The notes: a model not told the origin generated them from the sequence alone. 64,000 nt of DNA from Raphanus sativus (GCF_000801105.2 NC_079512.1:29963848-30027847), one strand, 5' to 3'; shown: positions 12,091-24,192, numbered from the stretch's first letter. Translations and numbers: made by a program.

Positions 12091-12689
12091 CCGTGATCAG
12101 ATGCGTTCTCTACGACAGCTACAAGCCGCACCGTCAAAATCAGAAATAAATCTAAGGCTGCAAACTTTTCTCTATAGTTTTGTTTACAGCCCATTATTTT
12201 TAATCTTACTAACTATTTTTTTGATAAATTTGTTTAAGGAAAACAAAGGATCCCAGTAAGATCAGGTTAATATTTCCAAAGAAACCAAGGAGCAGATCGA
12301 GTTAATCCAAAGGTAAGTCATCAAACCCTAATTGTTTGAATTATCCGATTTTTATAAAAATGTTTGAGGTTGAGATTAGAACTTTAGCGAACTCGTATAC
12401 CCTGGTTGATTGAATCATTAGGTTGCTAGATTTGATATAATAAATTTGTTTAATAAACAAACCCTAAAGTTCATGAAATTTTAAAACTTTATAAAACCCC
12501 AAACCGAATCGGATTATGAAACCCTCTAAACCATATCCGACTATTAAACCCTAATCTAAACTGGTTTATGAAACTTATCAAAAAAAACCAAATCCGAATT
12601 GTGAAAACATTAAACCAAATCAGTTTATAAATCCCTAAACCAATCGATATTATAAACCCTATTTTGGTTGATAGACCAAATCAAAAATA

Positions 12690-12800
12690 GAAAGTTTCCA
12701 TTTTTTAGAAAGTTTCTATTTCTAGAAAGTTTTCATTTTTAGAAATTTTCTATTTCTAGAAAGTTTCCATTTCTAGAAAGTTTCCATTTCTAGAATTCTC
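12690..12800 (+). repeat. 18-bp repeat upstream of gag
   Basis: Six to seven tandem copies of an 18-bp unit of the form ctagaaagtttccatttn lie shortly before the gag start, in the untranslated leader. Confidence 0.8.
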
Positions 12801-12872
12801 TGGAAAACTTTTGAAATCAGTTCCTCAGAACATATTACTAAGATCTAGCTTATGAAACACTAAATATTTCAG

Positions 12873-13763
12873 ATGTCGAATTCCTCCATCATAATATCAG
12901 GAGAAAACTACTTGCAATGTGTGCAATGGGCACAAGATATTAAGACCGTACTTGAGTCTGATAAACTATGTGAACGCTTCACAAAGGGTAACATTGCAAG
13001 GAAGATAGAACTCCTGAACACTCGCCATCATCTCTGTCTAAAACTCAAAAGTCTATATCTAACCGATGATCCCTCAAAGCTTTGGACAGATCTAGAAAAT
13101 AGAAATTGTATCCAAGAGGTTATACATACCAAAGCTTTACGAGAATGGATCAACCTCAGATTCCGAGACTATAAGTCTGTGGGAGAATATAACTTTACAC
13201 TGCTCAGAATAGTTTTCGAAATGAAACTATGTGGTGAGGTAGTGACTGATGAAGATATGTTGGAAAAGACATTCTCCACCTTTCACCCTACCAACTTGTT
13301 GTTAGTACAACAATATAGAGAGATGGGTTCTACTACCTATACATCTCTAATAGCAAGATTGTTGCAAGCTGAGCAAAATCATGAGTTGCTAATGAGCAGT
13401 AGTGAAAGAAAGACTACGGGATCAACTCCATTGCCACTGGCTATTGCACTACCAGCCGGCAAGGCTGACTTAGAAACCAACCATGTCAAGAGAGGATATG
13501 GACGTGGGGGATGGTCTAAGTTGTGCAATAATTGTGGAATGAAAAACCATTCGGGACAGAGATGCAAAACTCCCAAGTATCTAGCTGTTCTTTATGAGAA
13601 AAGCTTTAAAAGAAAAGCCAAGGTGGTTCGGAAAGATGAAGGAAAATTGTCAAAGATATTCTCATGGATCAAGAAGAATGTGGTCGGATGGATCACAAGA
13701 AAGATTAATCCAGTGAAGCATAAGAGAATAGATCACCATGATGACTCGACATCAAGCCCTTAG
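12873..13763 (+). CDS. Copia retrotransposon gag protein with zinc knuckle
   Basis: 296-residue open frame starting at ATG 12873. Residues about 1-180 look like the plant Copia gag domain (UBN2/DUF4219 type): they contain the conserved W of LWTDLENR, the REWINLRFRDYKSVGEYN segment and a LL(Q)AEQNHEL region. A CCHC zinc knuckle lies at about residue 217 (CNNCGMKNHSGQRC, spacing CX2CX4HX4C), and the C-terminus is Lys/Arg-rich. Gag forms the particle that packages the element's RNA. A splice-acceptor-like tttcag directly precedes the ATG. It is the only intact frame in the element, so selection or recent amplification has kept gag while pol decayed. Confidence 0.85.
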   Translation: MSNSSIIISGENYLQCVQWAQDIKTVLESDKLCERFTKGNIARKIELLNTRHHLCLKLKSLYLTDDPSKLWTDLENRNCIQEVIHTKALREWINLRFRDYKSVGEYNFTLLRIVFEMKLCGEVVTDEDMLEKTFSTFHPTNLLLVQQYREMGSTTYTSLIARLLQAEQNHELLMSSSERKTTGSTPLPLAIALPAGKADLETNHVKRGYGRGGWSKLCNNCGMKNHSGQRCKTPKYLAVLYEKSFKRKAKVVRKDEGKLSKIFSWIKKNVVGWITRKINPVKHKRIDHHDDSTSSP

Positions 13764-15000
13764 TGTTCTTACTTAGTTATTTTCCTTTAAACATTATTCA
13801 CTTCCTTTGGTTGCTATCTTTGAAAGAATCAATAAATAAAAGCTTTTATATCATAAACAAAACGTCCATTCATGTGAATACCTTTATGATGTACAGTGGA
13901 TCAAACCACAGACATCTTAAGACACAAAATCCACGACCAAATATCCTATTGCCTCAAAGGTACACAAAGAGAGGACATGTACAATATAGAGGTCGTGTGC
14001 ATTGTATTCACATTTGAGGCTATGTACACAAAAAGAGGACGTGTACAATAATCATTCTTATAAGTGAAAGACTTAAGAATTGATGAATGGATAGTTTCAT
14101 AATGAATCCATGGGCAAAAGAAACAAGTGTTTCCTTAAAGAGAAACCGCCCAAAGAAGATTATGATAGCAAAGACTACAAGTCTTGGTAAAAGCTAAGTG
14201 AACTCACGTCTAAAAGTATTCAAATATGATATGTCCATGGGGGTAAGTGTTAATCACTCCATGTAACATGAACATACACAATATTGAAACATCAAAGAGT
14301 TCACAAGAACAAAGATAGACTTATCCCATTCGGATTAAACCAAAGATAAAGGAAAACATGTTACTTCAAAATATCCAAGTGAATATCGATTAAAGTGCTC
14401 ACGTCCCAAAATGGTTTGATAAACATTATCTGATCATGGAGAATGTAGAAAACATCTCATGACTCAATGTAGACGTGAAAATTCACAATGAAAGGAAAAG
14501 AATAGAAAAGAAGTAAACTAAAGGCAAAGGAAAAGGTCCCTTATAAATCGCCTTAAAGACTACATGTCTTGATATATGCCAATGAACTCACGTCCAAGTG
14601 CTTCATAAGCATGAAATGTCCATGAGGGTAAGTGTATAGCACTCCATGATACATGGACATACATAAGAATAGACGTGGATGAGAAGTAAAAGAAAGATGT
14701 TTCACCCTACAGTTGAAACTAAGAGCAAAGAAATGAGTTCCTTTCAAAGAAAAGACTATATGTCTTGATATGTTCGCATCCTAAGCACTCAAAGAGTATG
14801 ATATGTCCATGGGGGAAGAATAAGAATAAAACACACCTTTTATTCTGCATGGACATACACACACAGAAGTGAACATTGATACCCATCCCATTAACTGAAA
14901 CAGGTCAAAGGCCAGACACACCTCATCTTAGCACATAAAGAAGTGCCACTTATAAATTCTATCGCTCCACCACAGAAATATAAGATGAGAGGATGGGAAT
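13764..15000 (+). repeat. Non-coding internal part of the retrotransposon with spaced repeats
   Basis: No intact frame. A block of about 100 bp recurs at about 14174-14285, 14558-14665 and 14754-14875. Each copy begins with gactacaagtcttg-like sequence, continues through aactcacgtc-like sequence, and contains inverted arms tgtccatg ... catggaca, so each RNA copy could form a stem. Confidence 0.65.
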
Positions 15001-15799
15001 AGATGTTGGATATTATATAAGTTCCCCATGTTTCTAAGTACCTTGAGCCATCCACGGACAAGTTGTTTAAAGGCTAGGTACACGGATAGTCACCTCAGTG
15101 AATCCGAACATCCAACATTAAAGGGAAGCTGGATAATAGAAAATTATATGGAATCAAAACATCCTTATATTGGCAAGATCCTCAGACTCTAGAATGAGTT
15201 CTAGAAGTCCATAAAGTTTATACAAAAGCTAGCTTAATATAATTGCCAGATTCCTGACCCGAATAGAATGACTAAGTCATTTCTACCAGCTATGAATGCA
15301 CCAAATAAGATTTGATGTTCAAGAGAACACAATCAAGTTGCTACTGAATCTAAACAAGTTAGATCAATAAGTTCTAAAGATAAGATCCCTCGGATATTAA
15401 AGTAAGGTGCAAATCCGTGGATGAGGGACTCCTAGACATAATCAAAATGTACATGTACAAAACTAAAACAGTGATCACGGATGAGGAAACCATAAGAAAT
15501 GGTTGTACCTAAGGTACCTAATGATGTTTGGGACGCCAAACTTCAGGGTATTGAAGGCTACAATGAAACCTCAAAGAGTTAATTCATGTCTAGGACTCAA
15601 AGGAAAAAACGAGCTCGAGATTAATTATATACTATGCATGCAATGTAGCACCTGAGATTATTAATGAGGATCATGAACCCACGTCCATAGATGAATGCAT
15701 TCAACAAGAGATTAAGATCAAATGGATAAGGAGACGTGGAGTTAAGTTCATAAAGAAAGAGAGGTTTTGGTCCTATAGTTCGGACACCTCTAGACAGAA

Positions 15800-16900
15800 A
15801 ACCAGTTGGACAGGAATGATTATTTGTGAGTAAAAGAAATCAAACATGGTGAGATAGCCAAGTATAAGGCACGACCATATGCACAAGGATCTCACAAAGA
15901 CCAGGAATCAATTATAAAGGAGACATACTCCTTGTGGTGGATGCAACAAACGATTAGATTCCTAGTAAGTCTGGCCATAAGAAAAGATATTAGACTTTCG
16001 GTTTAAAGGATGTAGAAACCGACTATGAATAAGTCCACTGGATAATGAATAGAAATGAAAGTCCCAGAGGATATTGAGTTGCCAAATGCAACAAGTTCTC
16101 GAGAACTAAAGTGTACAAGTGTATGTTAATGATCTAAGAATATCCTAGGAACCTCTGGAGAGATATCTAAAGAAAGAATGAAAGATTCGGGACAAATAAA
16201 GTTTTGTTTGGGCTACAAGATTGAAATCTTAAAAGGATTGAATCCTTGTACATCTAAAGGTCCTAAAATGCTTTAGCATAGACCAATAAGTAGTCCCACG
16301 TCCCATAAGTCCCTTGTTTCGGACATGAGACCCATTGGTCGAAAGAAGAACAAAGAAGTTGTCTTCTGGTCCGGATACAAACCGATTATAAGTCCCATGG
16401 TCGTATGATTGTTTTGGCTTGGACTTAGACCTGTATGGTCTCAAGAAGGACATGATAGATGTCCTTAGCCACGGATCTTTTGATCCTAAGATGGACAAGG
16501 AAGAAGTCTTTTGGTCCATAAAGTTATTTGACGCCTTACCTTGATGAGTTTGGCCAGTCATCCTAAGTCGGATAGATGCCATGAGCATCTTGTCTTTGAT
16601 ATATCCAACCATAAGACAATAAAATTGAATTGTCTTATACTATCCAAGTCATACCTTAGTGCCTTTAAGGCCCTACACGTCCGGACATAACTTTGTCAAA
16701 GCATACACGTTCCTTACTCAAATGCCATTGGGCGTTTGATGTAGTTGGTACTTCCGGACATGAGCATAAGTATATATGGTTGTTTAGATCCGACCATGAG
16801 GCACTGGGACATGATGTTAAAACATCTTAAGTTACCTATATAAGGAACTAAAGGTTTGAGATTATTTTATACTAACCAAACCCAAAGATGTGTTTGCTTG
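15800..16900 (+). pseudogene. Decayed Copia pol (reverse transcriptase to RNase H)
   Basis: Reading across frameshifts, 15838-15990 resembles the Copia RT segment (GEIAKYKARPYAQGS, then a relic of the YEETYSPV motif). 16200-16290 resembles the FCLGLQIEYL segment before RNase H, and 16850-16880 gives GLRLFYTNQT, the start of the RNase H region. Multiple stops and frame changes mean no polyprotein could be made. Confidence 0.65.
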
Positions 16901-17357
16901 GTTTTGTTTTTGATTATGATACAGGTTATAAATTGGATCCATACATGGATAGTTCTCAAACAAGCAGTATGCACATGTTGGAAAACAAATATGAAGAAGT
17001 ACGAATCCAACCAAAGACATGTCAATCGGCTTCTTCACCATGTCTACAACAGCACCACGTCCATGAGACCTTCCTATCAATCCAGGACGTGCACATTAGA
17101 AGATCAGCTCAGAGACTTGGCGCCCATGGAGTTACCACCAGTCTACTCATGCGCCAACCTCAGGAGCATATACGGAGGTACAAATCAGGGGAAGTGATAC
17201 ATGTTGTACTCTTTTTCCTTCACCATGGTTTTGTCCCACTGGGTTTTCCTGGTAAGGTTTTAATGAGGCAACACCAAGTAATTGGTAAAGTGTATCACGA
17301 GCCCAAAAAGGATTTGGTATCTAGCGAACTCAAGATGAATTCAACATCCAGGGGAAG

Positions 17358-17490
17358 TGTTATGAACCGACTGGTTCAGGTGGATGTTTATCCAAAAGAT
17401 ACTAGTAGGCTTTGACCCATTATTGGCCCATCTTGTAGTCCCTATATAAGGAGTTCATATTCGACATTAATAAGACACACATTCACAACA
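17358..17490 (+). repeat. 3' LTR
   Basis: Identical to the 5' LTR over all 133 bp, preceded by the polypurine tract aggggaag and followed by the GTTGG target duplication. Confidence 0.93.
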
Positions 17491-17520
17491 GTTGGGAAAT
17501 AGTACTTACGTCCGGTTCCT

Positions 17521-18326
17521 TCTCTATTAAACAAAAAGTACTATTTTTATCTACTATTAAAAAGTTTTACTAGATCCATTTCATTAATTACATAATATGA
17601 TATGATAATCAATAAGAATATTCATAATAAATCAATTTTAACTATAAATTTGATTTTTTTGTTATAACAAAATTTGTTGAGAAAAAATCTAACAAAGTAT
17701 TACTAAACCTTTTAAATATTTTTAGTTAAATAATGCATTTATTAATTTCATAATTAAGTTATACAATATTAGTAGAAATTTATATTAATTAAATTTTATT
17801 ATAAATATATAATAAATTTTCTATTTTATGAAGTTGTAATTATAGTCTATATTATGTTAAATAGAAGTATTATATAAATTAAATATGATAAATTATATTA
17901 AATTTATAAATTAACCTATTTATTTCTTTAAAATGATTTCATTTAAATAAATTATTATCTACCATTAAAACAAGTTCAAATTTGTTAATCATATCATATT
18001 TTTATACAAATAGAGATATTAACATATATTAAATATTTATTTCTACAGCTATGTATTTTCAAAAATTATATATTGAAGAATATTTTTTATTTGATTATTT
18101 CAAATTATGAAAACTATAAAATATAATAACAATTGCTAAAAAGGTAAAATTTATAAAACAAATCACTATATTAATAAAATAATAAGAAGCCTAAACGATA
18201 AGATTAAAGAGTTATAAAAATATAACATTAAGATATAAATTATATATTTAAAATTTTATTATAATATCAAATTAAAACATATGAAATAAAAAATATATAT
18301 GCACGGATGTGCAGAATAAACTCTAG
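17521..18326 (+). mobile_element. Small non-autonomous Helitron-like element
   Basis: AT-rich 0.8-kb segment starting TCTCTATTAAAC and ending with a short hairpin (GCAC-GGAT-GTGC) about 10 bases before a terminal CTAG followed by T. The paralogous sequence at 22118-22160 lacks it, which supports a separate insertion into the same locus as the Copia element. The base before the 5' end is T rather than the expected A, so the exact start is uncertain. Confidence 0.6.
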
Positions 18327-18445
18327 TTCTTATATATTATATGAGTGCGAGAAATACATGGAATAGTGACACCTATATGCATTTGGTATTTGGATGTAAC
18401 ATAAATATTGGACCTGTTATTTTTTCTATATATATTTGTATAAAT

Positions 18446-18712
18446 CATTGAGACCATTTCTAATGTATTTTGATATTTTCATCTTTCAAATAGAAGAATT
18501 CTATAAAAAAGTGGATATACTCCGATGTATTTCTCTAAAATAATAATTTTTATTTTGTAAAGTAAAAAATAGAAGAATACTATTTTTTCCTCCATAAATA
18601 GAGAAAAAATACAGATCTCTATTATAGAAGAAGAAATAAATGTGAATTTGAGCATTTTCAACTCTAAATGCTATTATAGATGCGAAAATATCAATGAGTT
18701 GGAGATGCTTGG
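18446..18712. mobile_element. MITE-like imperfect inverted repeat
   Basis: The left end (ccatttctaatgtattttga) and the inverted right end (gcatctccaactcattgata) are similar, with further matching of tattttc...aatag inward. No coding content. The target duplication is not clear. Confidence 0.4.
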
Positions 18713-19140
18713 ACGCATGACCCATGTTGTTGTTATTTTTACTTTGTATATTTTAGAAGAAAATCAAACTGTTTAAAATGCAAAAAAAATATTTGAAAAT
18801 AAATTTTAATAAACTTTTTATATATTTTATAAAAAATAAAATATCAAATTATTGTAACTTAAAAGTAATTTTTTTTTCAAATAACATTTAATTTTTTTTT
18901 TCTACATAAAACTATTTAGAAAAAAATCCATAAAACTTGTAACAAATCTTACTCAAATCTCAGATTTTCTTGGATTTTCTCAAATCTTGAATTCTCCTCT
19001 CAAATCATCAATTCAATGTCTCATTTTTTTCTTCTACTTAATTTGGGTTTGTGTTTTATTTTTTTGTTTAATTGAAGGTTGACCTAACTTTTTCCGTGAA
19101 GAAGGAATACAGTGACAGGTTTGGGTTAAATAGATTCTCT
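18713..19140. other. AT-rich intergenic DNA
   Basis: No gene or element boundary recognised. From 19076 onward it is the leader of the truncated F-box fragment. Confidence 0.4.
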
Positions 19141-19195
19141 TTTAAGATGAAGATGATGTCTGATCTTCCAAGGGAATGGCTGAGGAGGTGTAAAT
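19076..19195 (+). pseudogene. Truncated F-box gene start (duplicate of 20300-20420)
   Basis: The stretch beginning aggttgacctaactttttcc and ending gctgaggaggtg is repeated at 20304-20420. It encodes only MKMMSDLPREW before losing the F-box frame, so it is a fragment left by local duplication of the F-box gene. Confidence 0.65.
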
Positions 19196-19557
19196 TTTTA
19201 GTTGTCGTCAGTTTTTAGATTTTCTGTAAACTTTTGACTCACTGTTTTCTTTTTCGTTTTTGAAACATTACACTCTCTTTTACTCACCACTATTCAAACT
19301 TTACTCTCTTATTTGAGTCTTCTCTGAGTTCATTATTTCCTCATCTCTGATCATAATCTTAGTTGTCACAAAATCTGTAATAGATAAATATTAACAAGGT
19401 TTAAAAGTTTTTTTTCTAATAACAGTCGTGCGATTTAGGATTCTCCCAACGGTATGTTTTTGTGAGTAAAATCGTTGTTTGTGGAACCAGACGTTCGCTT
19501 GATGTTCTGTCTAGAAACCGATTAGTTTGTTCTGTTATATGTCATAAACCCTGAGAA

Positions 19558-19842
19558 ATGCTTTCTGGCTTCAACATTCATCAGCCATGGAAAATTCGTT
19601 TCTTTTCTCGTTCCATCGGAAACCCAAATGCCATTTTCGTGGGATCACGTTCGTCTTCCTCTCTTCCATCCCCAGAGCCATCGACTAAACCTTCTCCTGA
19701 TCAAGACCGGATCTTCCCGTTGAACAAGATTATTGCAAGAATTATTGAAACATATGTCGTAGATTATAAATTGAATACTTATGCTAAATATTTTATATAT
19801 TTTGATTTTTTTTTGTCATGTATATGTTTTGAATATGAATAA
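19558..19842 (+). CDS. Hypothetical 94-residue frame, organelle-presequence-like
   Basis: I do not recognise this protein. The first 60 residues are Ser/Arg/Pro-rich with few acids, like a mitochondrial or plastid presequence, and base composition is less AT-rich up to about 19740. The last 30 codons run into AT-rich DNA and look non-coding. It may be a captured first exon or a chance frame. Confidence 0.25.
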   Translation: MLSGFNIHQPWKIRFFSRSIGNPNAIFVGSRSSSSLPSPEPSTKPSPDQDRIFPLNKIIARIIETYVVDYKLNTYAKYFIYFDFFLSCICFEYE

Positions 19843-20372
19843 TTATATTCCTAAATAAATTAATTTGAAATTTATATTAAAAATAAATATTAAATTTGTT
19901 AGGTTATATTATATTATCACCCTCTAGTAGTCCAAAGTACAGTGGTAATCAAGATAAAAAAAATCTGAAGGTCCATACTAGATTTAGTTTAGTTTTAGTG
20001 GAAACCAATCGGATTGAGATTTTTAGGTCGCTATCTCCTTGTGTCGGTTGTTGTTTTTATCTACTATCTATCTAGCCGCGGCCGGGAATCACAAACAGGA
20101 AAATATATATTCCCTTTTATATTTATTTTTTTCTCCTAATTAAGTTGGGTTTGTGTTTTTTCTTTTTCTTGTGTCTTAATCGAATCATTATCCTTGAGAG
20201 TTTCTGCGTCTTCGATTGTTATATATCGAGAGGCTGAAGAAATCTGTAATCTCAGGACAGAACGAGAACAAGTAAGTTGCTTTGTTCTTTTTTTTTAATT
20301 GAAGGTTGACCTAACTTTTTCCGACAAGAAGGAATATTGTGACTAGTTTGGATTAAATAGATTCTCTTTCAG

Positions 20373-21533
20373 ATGAAGATGAAGATGTCTGAATCTTCCA
20401 ACAGAAGTGACTGAGGAGGTGCTCTGTCGAATTCCCGTGACATCTTTGAGACCTGTCCGATCTACTTGCAAAGAGTGGAACACGTTGTCAAGATGTGGGG
20501 TATTTGCAAAAAAGCACCTTGCTCATCAAGCAAAAGTAGCAGAAGAAGCAAAGGAGGACCCCCTTGTGGTGATGATGATGGATTGTAGGGTTTATTTGAT
20601 GAGATTCAATCTTTCCAACATCAAAAACAACAACAACGTTGAATCATGTGTAAAGCCTGAAGCTAAGCTAAACTTATTGGCCCAGACGGTTCAGATCAAA
20701 TCGATGTGTGTGAAATCTTTCACTGCGACGGTTTATTGTTATGCATTCCCAAAGACCACTCCAGGCTCGTGGTTTGGAACCCTTATTGGGGGCAAACCAG
20801 GTGGATCGAGTGCACTCATAATTACCACTTACAGCCTAAGCACATGGTGGACAAGTATACGTATGCTCTTGGGTACGACAGTAGCAGTAATTCCCACAAA
20901 GTCTTGAGACTTATTGATTATCCCACTAAGTTTGTTGAGTTCAAAATCTACGAATTCAGTTCTGATTCATGGAGGATTCTTGATCTCCTTCCTCGAGACT
21001 GGATGATAGGAGGATGGGGTGAACGTGGCCTATCTTTAAAGGGAAATACCTACTGGTTTACTTATGATAACAATGATAGTTTCTTAGTCTGTTTTGATTT
21101 CACAAGAGAGACATTCTGGTCGCCTTTGCCTCTACCGTTTGAGAATGCTTATCCTCAAGATACTGTGAGTCTATCTAGTGTTAGAGAAGACCAGCTTGTG
21201 ATTTTATTCCAGCCGTGGGATATATTGATATTGGAGATTTGGATTTCCACTAAGATTGATGAGCCTAACGCCTTGTCCTGGAACAACAAGATGTTCTTAT
21301 CGGCGGATATCAGACAGCTCATTCCGCCATCTGCGGGTTTCTTCATCGATGAGGAGAAGAAAATCGCCGTGGTTTTCGATAAAGACACAGATATACAAAA
21401 CCCCACTCGTGAAGTAGCTTACATCATTGGAGTTGATGGATCCTTCAAAGCAGCAGATGTCAGAGAATGTGCAGACAAAGTTAGTAGCGCAATTGTTTGC
21501 TCATATATTCCAAGCTTAGTGCAACTTAATTAG
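20373..21533 (+). pseudogene. F-box protein with FBA-type associated domain, two frameshifts
   Basis: Arabidopsis-type F-box/FBA_1 gene. The F-box reads TEEVLCRIPVTSLRPVRSTC from about 20407, and the associated domain (CDGLLLCIPKD, VVWNPYWGQTRW, YALGYD) runs to 21533, about 370 residues in all, the usual family length. The natural start is the ATG at 20373/20385, but an extra A near 20391 shifts the frame and meets a stop after 13 codons. A second shift near 20706 returns the reading to the original frame. Family members are substrate adaptors of SCF E3 ubiquitin ligases. The long clean C-terminal frame (20706-21533) suggests recent decay. A truncated copy of the start lies 1.2 kb upstream. 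Confidence 0.8.
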
Positions 21534-21984
21534 TCCACCTATTTATTATCTGTTTCTTGCTTATTTTACTTCCTCATCTTCCTTGGTTAAGAAAGACTAG
21601 TACTCAAGATTACTCATATATTTATTTTAAGTTTTGTTTTTCATCCTTGTTTATGTTTTTTGCCGTATTTGACTTCCTTTCACAGCATCATGCTTAGACC
21701 AAAATTGTCTTCTCATTCTTACCTTTGCAGGTTTGTGTGAGTGCCTCTCTTTTTGTCTAATGTTTTGATCATTCTAAAGAGTAAGATCGGTGTTTTGTGG
21801 CTTCACTCTTTCATAAACATTCCTAATTTGGTTTGAACTAATCTCCCATTGCATTCACCATAATCCCAAAACCTTTTCTTAGCCATGACCTTCGATTCCG
21901 TCCGGGAGTTCCTAGCTGGAACAATTGACATGTATCCAGGGACGAAGGAACACTTACGTTTAATATTCTGTTTTTCACATTTTT
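21534..21984. other. 3' flank of the F-box gene
   Basis: Mostly non-coding. A short plus-strand stretch at about 21884-21957 reads TFDSVREFLAGTIDMYPG, exon-like in composition, but it is not recognised and ends quickly. Confidence 0.3.
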
Positions 21985-22260
21985 AGATTCATTCAGAATA
22001 AATTCTGCAAAGGTGATGTGTATATATAAAATGTCTAACATGTGATTTGAAAACTTCAAATATGATTTTAGATTATTATTTCTTTTGACTAATGATTTTA
22101 GATTTGTTGGTTGGGAAATAATGCTTACGTCGGGTATTTTTATATATTGAATGAGTACCATGCAGAAATTACATGGGAATAGTGACCTATATGCATTTGG
22201 TATTTGGATGCAACATAAATATTGGACCTGTTCTTTTTTTTTCTATATATTTATATAAAC
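21985..22260. repeat. Paralogous empty site for the Copia and Helitron insertions
   Basis: Matches 11230-11414, then 17491-17515, then 18327-18440 in order, without the 6.1-kb Copia and the 0.8-kb Helitron. It crosses the Copia target as ttggttgggaaat. Confidence 0.8.
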
Positions 22261-22587
22261 TTAATGTTTTGTCCGCACATACAGATATAATTTTTCATAG
22301 ATACTTATGAATAAATGTACTATTAGTTTAAAATAAAAGTACAGAATTAATTTTATACTATTTTATAAACTATTTCAAATCTTTTAGTATAATAGCAAAT
22401 CTAATTATTATATGTGTATATATACTACTAATTATAGAAATTAACAAATGAGAAAGAAAGATGTAGATAAACACAAAATAAATATATGAAATTATCTTTT
22501 TTTTCCCAAACACGTTTTTCATGATTTTTTGAGATAAAATTTATAATAGAAATTGTAATCATCTAAATAATAAATAATATATTATTC

Positions 22588-24192
22588 CACTACAAAAAAA
22601 TCAGTGAATTGTATCACTTAAATAGTATCACAAAAATAAGTGATACTATTTTAAATTACTTATTAAAAAATGACACAAATATATATAATTTTGAATCAAT
22701 TAGAACAACTGATGTTCTTATTAATTAATTTAGCATCAATTCAAATAAAATGATACAATTTACATGAATTTGTATCATTTTAACAAAACTGATATCGTTA
22801 TATAGATTTATATCAATTCAACAATTGATACATTTATTATTTTGTTTAACATCACTTATTAAACTGATATATAATTTAAATCAATAAAGGACTGATGCTA
22901 ACAAAAATTATATAAGTAACTTTAATAGAAATAATGTCATTTTCTCTTAATTTGCATCAATTAAAATACCTGATATAATAAAATTAGTTTAGATCGATAA
23001 AATAAGTAAGCTATTTATTAACATCTATAATTTTTTATATAGTAGAATTCTCTAAGTGATCAGTTACAGTCCCTTGAAAAATGGAACCACTACTACAATC
23101 CCATAAAACGTTAACAAATTAATTAAAAAAAATAGCATCAACTAATAGAGAAAAAAAAAAGAATACGAGAAATAGTATAACTGATTCTCCTATACTTGTG
23201 GCTTTATAATGTCCGTGGCTTTAATCTAGTTAGATCATGTTATTATATTACTGATTCACCTCTGCATACGCTTTTCTCTCCTCTCAAAATCCTCATCTTC
23301 ATCTTTGTTTCTTTCAATTTCTTTATCAGTTTAAAGTCATTGTATGTGTTTCTTCTTATGAAGAACTTCAAACAACAACTGGAATTTTCTACTCAGCCAA
23401 ATCTGATTGAAATTTCTTAGAGGTATTTTTTCTTCTTCTCTTGGTTCACATTTTTAGAAGATTACAAGTTTTTAGAAATTTCTGTTAATGGTTTAAGTAT
23501 CCTTTGTTACTAGGATCAGGGGCATCTAAAAAGTATTGATGGAGATGAAGTTGATTCAAAAATGGAGGAAGAATAGAAGTCCGAAGGATATTGATTGATT
23601 GAGAGTTCTACAATGAACAAGAAGAAATCAAGAAGAAGGATCTCAATATTTTAACTTTTATGGCAAATTTTGTTTAAGCATTGAATTTTTTTTTCTCTTA
23701 CTTTTTAACTTGTAAGATTATATTTTCAAAATAAAAAATAAAAATGTTAATGTTAATAAAAATATTCTCTTTAGTTTATATATTGGCGAAAATGTATGTA
23801 TTGTACAAATGATAATACTATTCTTAATTAATAATTATAAATTATATAATTACGAAATCATTTTAAAATAATATTAATTTTTATTCGATTAATAATAAAT
23901 GATATAAATAATTTGAATCAATTACTTTAATTGATGTTAATATTAACATCATTTAAAAAACTGATGTAGTTGTTAATATCATTTTTTTGCAACTGATACC
24001 TAATAATATCACTTATAATAATTGATGTAAATATTTATTATTTTTACATCATTTACTATTAAATTGATGTAAATTATTTGCATCACCACTTTCAGAGTCA
24101 TTTATTTAAGTGATGCAAAATTTTTTTACATCATTTATAAGTAATGCCAAAATATAAAATAAATGATGTTAAACACCTCTTTTTTTGTAGTG
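22588..24192. mobile_element. Non-autonomous CACTA (En/Spm) transposon
   Basis: 1,605-bp element with termini CACTACAAAAAAA and its complement TTTTTTTGTAGTG, flanked by the 3-bp duplication TTC (22585-22587 and 24193-24195). Both ends are packed with short TGATAC/ATCA-type motifs in both orientations, the subterminal repeats that CACTA transposases bind. The centre (about 23190-23650) is less repetitive and holds a 74-codon frame of no known family. No transposase is present, so it would need a helper. Confidence 0.85.

Larger units (their letters stand above)
11415..17490 (+). mobile_element. Copia-type LTR retrotransposon, gag intact, pol decayed
   Basis: 6,076-bp element with 133-bp direct LTRs (11415-11547 and 17358-17490) that are identical base for base, start TGTTATG and end ACAACA, and are flanked by the 5-bp duplication GTTGG (11410-11414 and 17491-17495). 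A purine tract (aggggaag) immediately precedes the 3' LTR. The internal region has a long leader with 181-bp repeats, an open gag frame (12873-13763), and remnants of Copia reverse transcriptase and RNase H broken by stops and frameshifts. Identical LTRs with a ruined pol suggest a non-autonomous family moved recently by a helper. Confidence 0.93.

Noticed and set aside
16229..17415. Several frames of 70-175 codons at the 3' end of the retrotransposon
   Set aside because: Frames do not follow the Copia protein; they cross the decayed RNase H and run into the LTR.
22588..24192. Periodic short motifs that could suggest a CRISPR-like array
   Set aside because: Motifs are short, irregular and in both orientations inside perfect CACTA ends; a plant genome context excludes CRISPR.
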